Both the position numbers and the translations under genes were made by a program. A DNA stretch of 64,000 nt from Eleusine coracana subsp. coracana (lineage: Eukaryota; Streptophyta; Magnoliopsida; Poales; Poaceae): NCBI GenBank assembly GCA_032690845.1, contig CM064428.1:20248001-20312000 (forward strand), given 5' to 3'. Numbering within the stretch: the first letter of the stretch is position 1; each line of letters opens with the position of its first letter. The notes beneath the pieces were generated by a model. The model saw only the letters and a program-made list of their open reading frames with translations, was not told the origin of the DNA and ran no database searches. Positions 56,001 to 64,000 of the stretch are shown in pieces.

Positions 56001-59000
56001 AAAACTATAACTTGATTTGGGAGGTTGCCGCTCCTCTCACACACAACACTACCACTATGGACTCTTGCGTCGGATTGCACTCTGACAACACTCAATTCAG
56101 TTCTAGCATATGAAGGTGCCAATTCTGAATCATGATCATTAGCAACACTTGATTCTCCATGGCATACATCCATAGGTGTAACCATCTGGCTCATCTCTTG
56201 GTTTTCAGCATCTAATAGTGAATTTTGAGCTAATGATGATAGTGTCGGCTGCACATTGGTTGAATAAACACCCTGATCATTGCAAAGTGGACATATGATT
56301 TCATCATCCCTAAGATGTGCAGGCCACAACAAGAAAGGTGATGACAACCTGGACTTAAGATGAGGGCAGGACATTGAGCTACTGTTTGCCACAATCACAG
56401 CTGGTCGACAGTTTGAATAGCCAGAGGATGTTGCAAGGGTCAGTGTTGAATCTCCCAAATCAAGGTTGTTAACCTGAGAATGAACTTTTGGATGATTTTT
56501 AATAGGAAATCTGAAACTAGGAAATATAAAAATAAAGTGAATGCAAAGTTTTACTTCTGCTGTCAGTAGATATGGTGCACCATGCGGATGAAAATGGACT
56601 GCTCTCAGTGACCGACGGGTTTTTAGTATCATAGGTGGGTTGAAATCTTCACCTCTCTTACTATAGTCCCAAATAAACAACTGAAAAGCAAGTTTGCAAT
56701 TTAGCATAACTATATGATATTTTAATAATGTAAAAAAAATCTGTGTGTCAGAAAATCAGTGGAAAGGCCTCACTTTGTGTCCTGATGCAACTGCCAGAAG
56801 CTTCCCATTTGCATGAAATGCAATAGACGCAATTGGCCTGTCTGCAAAAGGAATGTCATGTGAAAATTCTTTGTTTAAGGAATACCCATAAATACCTGCA
56901 AAAATTAACAATGAGCCTATCAAGGAAGAGTACAGAAGTGGTGTGCTCCAATGCAATGTGATGTTTTAGCATCCCAGAGACAAACTTCATGATCCAAACT
57001 TCCGCTGGCAATAATATCTGAATACACTGGATGGTACCTAACCTGTTTTGAACACAATTTTTGATGAAAAAAATTCTCAAGAGTAATACTCCAAATGACA
57101 AACAAAATTGAAAAATAAATGTTTGCCATTCATCTTTATAAGGAAAATACTTTTCATTTAGTTAAATCATTCATATAGTGCTTCCCTGAACAAGTAAATT
57201 TGTGGAAGAACAAATGATACATGACATGGACATATAAGAAAATAGTACTCCCTCCGTTCAAAAATTATTGTCGCCATTGACTTTTTATGTTAACTTCGAC
57301 CATTAGTCTTATTCAAAATATTTGTTCAGATATGCAAAGTTATAAGTTATATTTAAATATTGTCTAGTGATAAAACAAATTATAAAAAAATACATGATAC
57401 TTTTTGAAATATTCTGAATAAGACGAGTGATCAAAGACAACGAAAAAGGTCAATGGCTACAATAATTTTCGAACGGATGGAGTATTATTCAACCAAATGA
57501 TTATTGAGAAAGAGGAGCCAAATTACAATTTGGTGATTCGTTTATATTTAGATTTAAAACATATAATAGAAAAATAACGTACGTAGCAGGAAACAATATG
57601 GTGCCTTACCACCCATGGAGTGCGTTGATGTCCAATCAACTCTTTCAAACATTTGCCAGTTTGGTAGTCAATTATTTTAACAGTGTGATCACCACTGGCA
57701 ATAAAGAGCTCTTAGTCCCAAGGCTTTTCAGTATAGGTCAAATATTATTAAGAAAGTAACCTACTGCGTAGATGCAAGTGTTCTCCCATCTGGACTGAAT
57801 GCAGCTGCAATAGTTGATCTTGGAGGAGGTACAAGTGGGCAATATTTCGCTGACCAGCAATGCAATGATTGCGATTCAAGCCTGTAAAAATTAAAGTCTA
57901 AAATCTAAAAAAATTACCGAAACAAAAGATAGAAGCGCAACAAACACTTTCAGATCTTTTGTCAAATAGAGACATGAAATTCTACTAGTAGGGAACTAGT
58001 TCATAAATTTGGTAGTGGTTAAAATAAGTTTCATTACCAAGAAAATATATCATGTCGAGGGTCACATCTTAGAGATTTGTTCCAATGCTTCTTAGCTCGG
58101 TGTTTTGTTTGAGGCGAGACCTCCCGTAGAGCTAATAGATGAAAAACATTTCTGATAACAAGAAAAGGGAAGAACAAAAGTTAAATTCAACACATGATTG
58201 TATTACAGTTAGTAGAGAACACTCAAGTATCTAATACTTATAATATTTTAGCAACGGACCCTGTCCAAATTTACTTCCACAAAATTCAAGAGAAGTTCTT
58301 AGAGCATCTCCAACAGTTCCCAATAAAATCATTCCCAAAAAATTGGTTTTAGCAACCCCCAAAAATCTATTGCGAGTAAAATAAAGTATCTCCTCCAACT
58401 GTCCCAAAACTTTGGTTCCAAAAAGACTAAACAGCTGCCACCTCATCTATTAGCGGGACCCAAATTCTTTTTCTTTTTTCTCCTTCCTTTTCTCTTATCC
58501 TCTACTCTGCGCTTGGCACACTTGTACGCACAGGAGATTGTTACTAGCTCTCCATTGCTGGCGCTATCTGCTATCACCATTGAGGTTGACCAGTTATGCG
58601 AGAGTTGCTTCTGCAAGCAGCTAGCATCCAGCTTCACGTGCATGACAGTTGTAGACAATGACAGCGCAGCAAATTCTGTGATGTGCTCTAGTTGGTAGCC
58701 GATGTGCTGGCAGGGATCTGTGATGACCTGACCTATCTCGGTGCCTGAGTGTCATATTGAAGGGTAAGATAGGAGCAGAACACAGGGAGGCGATACGTGA
58801 CAAGTCGTAACGCAAATGCAAGGGGGGCACAATCTGAGGCATGATGCATGAGGCTGTTGCTCACCGACGTGAATCCCTCCAGGCATGGCCATAGCGGCCC
58901 ACGACGCGAGGACTCGCGTGCACAGAGACAACAGAAAATCGAAAATGAACAGAATGTCTGGAAATATCGCTAATTCACCAACTGCGAGTGCCAATCGGGT

Positions 59001-59606
59001 TCTCAAAGTTGGCAACCTAGGAGGGCTGTTTGGGGAGTGCCAACAGGTAGAGAGTTGGTTTTGGGAACGATTGGAGAGCTGTTTTTGTTGAGCACACCCA
59101 AAAATAGATATTTAGGGATGAATTTTGGGAGTTGTTGGTGAAGCAGCGCACCTAACCAGTCCAACCCAAAAGCTTATGCGATTGAGAAGGGGCTCGGGCG
59201 GCTTTATAGCTCAACACCCCCCCCCCCCCCCCCGCACGCGCAGCTCACGCGGGAGCAGTGCTGCCCTGCTATGGCGTAGCGTGGGAAATGGGTGGCGCAG
59301 CGGAATGCGGAAACCGGGGCTCGAACTCGAGACCTCCTAGCTCTGATACCATGAAGCAGCGCACCTAGCCAATCCAACCCAAAAGCTTAAGCGATTGAGA
59401 AGGGGCTCGGACGGTTTTATAGCTCAACCGTTGGAGATGCTCTTATACCCCAAAATGCAAGAAAACAATGATGCATTCACATAGATTTACCTTTGTCTTG
59501 ATCTTGTTGTTGATGACGTTGGGCATCTTGAAATCAAACAGGAAACTGATTCTGGAGCTGGTGCCTGCTCCAAGCCACCCACCCAATTTTCAGTCATATC
59601 AGTCAT
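53007..59606 (-). CDS. AMBRA1-like WD40 protein, 14 coding exons, about 757 aa
   Basis: Exons (minus): 59606-59491, 58151-58038, 57881-57765, 57694-57610, 57042-56934, 56895-56774, 56680-56555, 56473-55611, 55399-55157, 55062-55002, 54713-54600, 53979-53866, 53791-53714, 53018-53007. All introns are GT-AG and all phases agree (2,274 nt). The start is the first ATG after an in-frame TAA. WD40 repeats occupy about residues 70-265: STIAAAFSPDGRTLAST, LIGHQRTPWVVRYHP, IIASGSLDHEVCLWDAKTS, PIASIAFHANGKLLAVASG and LFIWDYSKRGEDF. The order and wording match the N-terminal propeller of animal AMBRA1, an autophagy regulator and CUL4-DDB1 substrate receptor. A Ser-rich middle follows, then a conserved C-terminal part (GTHFSPCGRFLVACVACLLP, HILLAYGRRHNSLLRTIF, VNVACFHPSPGAGLVYGTK). 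The plant role is inferred. The 12-nt terminal exon is the least certain. Confidence 0.85.
57248..57482. mobile_element. Stowaway MITE in an intron of the WD40 gene, 235 bp
   Basis: Ends CTCCCTCCGTTC and GAACGGATGGAG with TA on both sides; the terminal repeats extend about 50 bp. It lies in the intron between exons 57694-57610 and 57042-56934 and does not touch the splice sites. A decayed half of the same kind of sequence is near 63,065-63,140. Confidence 0.9.
58302..59442. mobile_element. TTA-flanked DNA transposon in intron 1 of the WD40 gene
   Basis: Terminal repeats GAGCATCTCCAACAGTTCCC and, on the other strand, GAGCATCT...CCAACAACTCCC, once the inserted TRIM is set aside. TTA lies at 58,299-58,301 and 59,443-59,445. 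The 3-bp TTA duplication suggests PIF/Harbinger. The interior (about 850 bp) has no transposase, so it is non-autonomous. Confidence 0.8.
59139..59429 (-). mobile_element. TRIM/SMART-type miniature LTR retrotransposon, 291 bp
   Basis: 78-bp direct repeats lie at 59,139-59,216 and 59,352-59,429. On the minus strand they begin (T/G)GTTGAGC and end TGCTTCA. After the 5' LTR comes TGGTATCAGAGC (59,351-59,340, initiator tRNA-Met type). A G-rich run before the 3' LTR serves as PPT. The 5-bp target duplication is GTTGG (59,134-59,138; 59,430-59,434). The size matches the SMART elements described in rice and other plants. Confidence 0.9.
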
Positions 59607-59889
59607 TTAACATATCCCACCTAAATTTCATTCAACATATAAAAGGCTGTCAGAAACAATCTTTTAGAATGACGCATTTGGTAAAAGCAACATCAAACGA
59701 ATAAAGATGATGCTAGTCCAAACATCAGCAACTTAGCTTTGCATCATTTTGGCACCTTTTTTTCATTGTCCTAAACATTTTGTGTTTCTTGTCTGCTATT
59801 GCTAATGGGTTGCTCGATTATAATGTTTTATAAAATGAATGCTAAATACAACTTAAATATTAAAAAAAATTGGTGTGCTTTTTTTTCCG

Positions 59890-59935
<46 letters not shown>

Positions 59936-61010
59936 GGGGGTTTCTATATCATAAAGTCTCAATCATCCTTTACCAGCCCCATCTATGTCAATTTCCTATC
60001 TCCAACACTGCACTCACGTACATGAGATGTGCCCTCCACATGATACAATTCATTTTGGCAGTTAACTTCTCAGTATTTTCATTCACCAAAATACATAAAT
60101 CATCAATAGCTACAAAAGTGAAAAGGTTGACATAAGCAAATATGAAAAGCTTTCACTTCAATCCAAAGTGGAAATCCGCCAGCATTTAGTTCATATATAA
60201 TATTGAAAGCTTTAACTTTAAATAAAAATGGGAAATGCACCAGCAATGGAGCCCGTATATAATTACATTACAAGGGAAGCAATGAACAACACAGAGACTG
60301 AAGAATCAAAAGCATTATTAATGGGCAAAACTATGACCATGAAAAGCCACAACCACTCATCTACATAATAGAATAGAACATCACAGCCACGAAATAAAAC
60401 ATCACACCGTCCATCCTAGGAACCCTAGAAATCGCCACAATAGGTAATTCATGAATCAATAACTGCAATAAGAAATCTCCGTACTTCACAATTCTTTCAT
60501 TGCAACTAGATTTGAGCTTACATCACGAGGTTAATACCAGCATCCATCTCGCGGAGACAAACACAATCATATTTTAGGAATTCTGATGGCACAATCGAGG
60601 CACCAATCAGATCGCCTGGTCCAACACGATAGCCCAAGGCCGTTCAAGAACACAGATATCCCAAGACAACCCTACCACCGCGCCAGAAGCCTCACCCTCC
60701 TCTAGGACATGAAGGGAACGCAAATCACCAACGATGGGAATCGATTGCGGGAAAGGGACGCAGTATATTGCCCATGGCTACGAGCTGCGGCATCGAAAAA
60801 TGACCTTGCCGGGGCCGGCTTGCGGGGAGGATGGCTCGGTCCTCCGCCTTGCGCGGTGGAGACGCGACGGTCTCAATCGGCGGCGGCGGCGGCGTGAGTG
60901 GGTGGGGATGGGAGTCCCGCCGCCGGCGACTGGAAACCCTCGCACCCGCTCCCCTGTAACGGCAAAGGAGGCAGGCTGGCACAAGGGAAATGAAATGGAG
61001 AAAGGGTCCA
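59607..61010 (-). promoter_or_regulatory. 5' untranslated region and probable promoter of the WD40 gene
   Basis: A likely acceptor (AAATTTAG at 59,626-59,621 minus) precedes the coding exon, implying an upstream non-coding exon, probably in the GC-rich stretch 60,700-61,010. I see no clear TATA box there. A poly-G run lies at 59,891-59,940. Confidence 0.4.
59891..59940. repeat. Poly-G run: G44, A, G5
   Basis: An unusually long G homopolymer preceded by a T run. It lies upstream of the WD40 start codon, in the presumed 5' intron. On the gene's own strand it is poly-C. The length may be unreliable in assembly. Confidence 0.9.
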
Positions 61011-61080
61011 CTTGCAGCGGCGCCGCACCAAGTTTAGGAAGTTTGGCTTGATCACACAGTCATATCTCTACATTTTATTA

Positions 61081-61676
61081 GGATGTGTTTGTTTCAAGGG
61101 TAAGATTAGATTGGATATGGTCATCCATATCTTTTTAGATGGGATGATTCAAGTTATGTGTTTAATTGGGTGGATGGGATGATTCAATTTCGTATTTGAT
61201 TGGATGAATAAGAATGGATTGGACAAGGTCAAATAATAAAATTATATATCTTATTATTAATTAATAATAATTAACTATACACTAATTAATATATTCTAAC
61301 ACTTATTAATCTTAATCTTATCATAATAATTTTTTATCAATAGTAAAAAATACTAATCATTATTAATCCTAGTATGATTGATCTTTCATAATACACTAAT
61401 CAACACCTTAATATTTATCAATTATAATATAATAATAATAATAATAATAATTTAATATTAAATTATACTAATAATGTCTAATTATTCTAGTAAGTATCAT
61501 CGTAGCACAACGTGGACAGGCTCATCCGGCCATTTTTAGCGGATGAGCTCATCCAAGATCTTAAGAGAATATTCTCTTCTCAATCCAGTCCTATCCACCC
61601 TGATCGTGAATCAAACACTGAATTGGATGATCCTGTCCAAGTCTATCCCATCCAATCCAGTGAAACAAACACACCC
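61081..61676. mobile_element. Tourist/Harbinger-like element, 596 bp
   Basis: It starts GGATGTGTTTGTTTCAAGGG and ends CAGTGAAACAAACACACCC, with TTA at 61,078-61,080 and 61,677-61,679. It has a long AT-rich interior and no coding frame. It sits just outside the WD40 gene's 5' end. Confidence 0.8.
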
Positions 61677-61679
61677 TTA

Positions 61680-63429
61680 TATTAGGTGACGTCGTCCCCG
61701 ATGCCTATTCTACTCGATGTCTATTTTATTTAGTAAAAATAAAAAAGAATCGGACACCGATGAGTCTGTTATAAAAAAGAATCGTACACTAGATAAGTCT
61801 ATTATAGGAAAAAATAAAAAAACTAAAAAGAAAGAAAAAAGAAAACACGGAGCCTCCCCTCACCAGCTCACCGTCACAGCTCCTCACCTTTTTCTCATCG
61901 GCCCCTGCCGCCACCCAGAACGTGCAACCAGGGCGCTCTTAGCACTTCGCGCCACCGTCTCCCTTTTCTCCCCTCCCATTTTATCTTAAAACAAGGAGGT
62001 GGCATGGCGGAGCCTCACACGATCTTGGATGCATCAGACCTCATCCTGCAACACACATACATAGAGAGAGGGCCAGACGTTGATTAGGAAGCACGATCAC
62101 CCAGCTGCACCCTCACTCTATTCCTACTTTTTGCTTCCTGATCTTAGTTCGTGAAGGAGAGAAGAGAAGAGAAGAGAAGGAGCCGCCGACTGAGAGAGAT
62201 TTACCGGATGAGTGAGAGGAAGAAAAGATAGTGTTGGCGATGAGATAATATATCACTGTGAACCCTACTTATAAGTGATATTCTTTTTTTTAATTGGAAG
62301 GTTTTAGTGTTGGTAATAAAATTATATTTATAAAGATAAAAAGTAGGATAACGTGATGAGTAGTGACTAAAGTAATAAAGATTTATGCTCTTTTCTAACT
62401 TTATTTAATAAATAATCTCTACTCATTCTCTATATTCATTAATAATTTAGATGAGGCCGTTATTGATATTGTTTTAGTTCGTTATTGGTTTTGATCTTCA
62501 CTTTACGTATTAGATTAATTTGGTACGAAGTCATGCGAGTCTAATTTGTATAGGTACATCTAACCTGCATGCATGTCACGCAAGTTTGATTCATATACAT
62601 ATGTTGTATTCTATATTGTAGTGATTCCGTATCAGAGATATCGAGAGACATATATACAATGAAAATATGATAAATAATATTTCAAGACATTGTGGATCAA
62701 GATTGAACATCACCTAAAAGCAACACAAGCAACACATGGCCTAGCTGTATAGTCTCTTGCACGTGACCTAGCAGTATGTATATGTTTCACCACCTCCACC
62801 ACCAACTGCAAGCATGAACGATACGTCGATGACTGTTCGTTGTCCACTGCCGCTTGCTGCTAGCGACGATGTCACATCGCCTACTAACAATAACTACTGA
62901 TGACAACCACCTTCGACGCCTTCACCACCTACATGATCAGAGGACACTGTTTCACCAACTCGGCCATCTCATAGCGTAATAAATCTATGAATTGACATTT
63001 AAGGAGCAAGTTTTTTTTTATACCCGTAGCAACGTACGGGCACTTTGCCAGTTCATATTTATATTATATACTTTCTCCATTTTGAAATTATTGTTATTAT
63101 TGACTTTTTTTATTATTTTTAATCTTTTATTTTATTTAAAAAGTTTCAAACAATATCATATATCTTTACTACTTATTAATTTAGGTGAGATCGTTATTGA
63201 TATTGGTTTGGTTCGATGTTGGCTTAATTTGATGTCCAATTTATATACATAGCTTGATTTCCGGTTTTTATACAAACTCTACTTTTTATAGAGATTATTA
63301 TTGAAATGTCCAGCTCGGTGCACACGATCAACTTAAGAAAAGAACAAAAGGCTGAGTCTCGGTCAACATAATGAAAAGGTTCGTATGTAGTCTTCCACCA
63401 AGTCCTACTCCAGTTTCTCTACTCTAGAG
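61680..63429. other. Intergenic sequence
   Basis: No supportable gene. It includes a CCCGTA...TACGGG hairpin near 63,023 and a decayed Stowaway-like stretch near 63,065-63,140. Confidence 0.4.
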
Positions 63430-63636
63430 CAGGGATTAAAAAACCGGCTAAAAACCAGCTGGTTTTCATGATTTTCGACAAAACTGTTCCGGTCCGGTTT
63501 TATCAGATGTCCAATTTATCAAAAAAACCGATACTATGTACTGTAACAAAAATAGTTTTCGGTTGGTTTTTCCGGTTTATCGAGTCGGTTTTCAATGAGA
63601 TTAAAACCGTTACTCTACCGGTTTTTTTAATCCTTG
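63430..63636. mobile_element. hAT-like MITE, 207 bp
   Basis: Starts CAGGGATTAAAAAACCGG and ends CCGGTTTTTTTAATCCTTG. An 8-bp target duplication, CTCTAGAG/CTCGAGAG with one mismatch, flanks it, as expected for hAT. The interior is rich in GGTTTT/AAAACC. There is no coding capacity. Confidence 0.8.
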
Positions 63637-63644
63637 CTCGAGAG

Positions 63645-64000
63645 TCCTATTTATTCACAAATTGTTTCATATTGCCCGATCATAGTCTTATATATTTCCT
63701 ACAAAATCCGACGACGACGCACGCAACGATCTCTCGTATACTCTGCCTTGTCGTTCGTGTTGCTTCACCGGTCTGCCCCAAAGAGTCGTTTAATATGCGT
63801 CACAGCTAACCGTTTATTTTTTTGTTGCCATCGTACCTTGATAGTTTCTCTGTCTCATAATCATACTCGTTCACAAAGAGGAGTCTTAGTCTATGCTACT
63901 GAGTTTGATTGTTAAAACAGTGGTCATCGCTGATAACTCTCAGACAAGTTAGATAAATAATAAATCCAACTATTTAAAGTAATCTAACATCCTTTTTGAA
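63645..64000. other. Right-end intergenic sequence
   Basis: I see no gene or repeat that can be supported here. Confidence 0.3.

Noticed and set aside
59875..60135. Frame beginning with a poly-glycine stretch
   Set aside because: Created by the poly-G run; no protein features after it.
60725..60982. 85-codon minus-strand frame upstream of the WD40 gene as its first coding exon
   Set aside because: Its usable donor has the wrong phase for the next exon, and an in-frame TAA stands just before the ATG at 59,606. The region is better read as 5' untranslated.
63010..63050. Helitron 3' end (CCCGTA GCAACG TACGGG hairpin)
   Set aside because: A short hairpin is present but no CTRR end followed by T is found after it. 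Too weak to call.

Overview
This window comes from a plant nuclear genome, almost certainly a grass and plausibly Oryza. The evidence is Stowaway, Tourist and hAT-type MITEs, a very small SMART/TRIM-type LTR element, dense Ty3/gypsy elements with grass-type primer sites, and one spliced gene of plant type. I cannot name the species or chromosome. There are no bacterial features.

Positions 1-49,200 are nested LTR retrotransposons. From the left: a copia-like remnant (1-1,272); an old Tat-like Ty3/gypsy element 'F' on the minus strand (about 1,669-9,054); a related plus-strand RNase H/integrase fragment 'G' (9,106-10,148); then a nest. The oldest member of the nest, 'B', is a 3' remnant with one LTR. 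It is split by 'A' (10,472-19,821, TSD CCTAC) and, inside its LTR, by 'D' (21,415-41,625, TSD CTTTG). D is split inside its protease region by 'C' (25,549-30,697, TSD GTCGT/GTTGT). LTR divergence estimated by eye falls in the same order: D about 8%, C about 5%, A about 0.5%. A is a young non-autonomous element with an intact gag-protease frame and a second ATHILA ORF-1-like frame, but no RT, RNase H or integrase. C has almost no coding capacity. D and F carry broken gag-pol plus an opposed antisense gene that appears to be spliced. A truncated chromovirus-like element 'H' lies at about 46,365-49,210, after a 3.6 kb AT-rich stretch I could not identify.

Positions 52,777-61,000 hold the one convincing host gene: a minus-strand WD40 gene resembling the N-terminal part of animal AMBRA1. 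I rebuilt 14 coding exons whose phases all agree, giving about 757 aa. Its first intron holds a TTA-flanked DNA transposon whose terminal repeat was hit by a 291-bp TRIM. Another intron holds a Stowaway MITE. Tourist-like and hAT-like MITEs flank the gene.

Most interesting signals: (1) hairpins with compensatory changes near the 3' end of the related families A, B and C; (2) an internal promoter-like module in A that repeats the LTR's palindromic element ahead of a second TATA box and the second frame; (3) spliced antisense genes in two independent Tat-like elements, one with its own TATA box and a strong Kozak context; (4) an LTR in C that has swallowed a former primer binding site.
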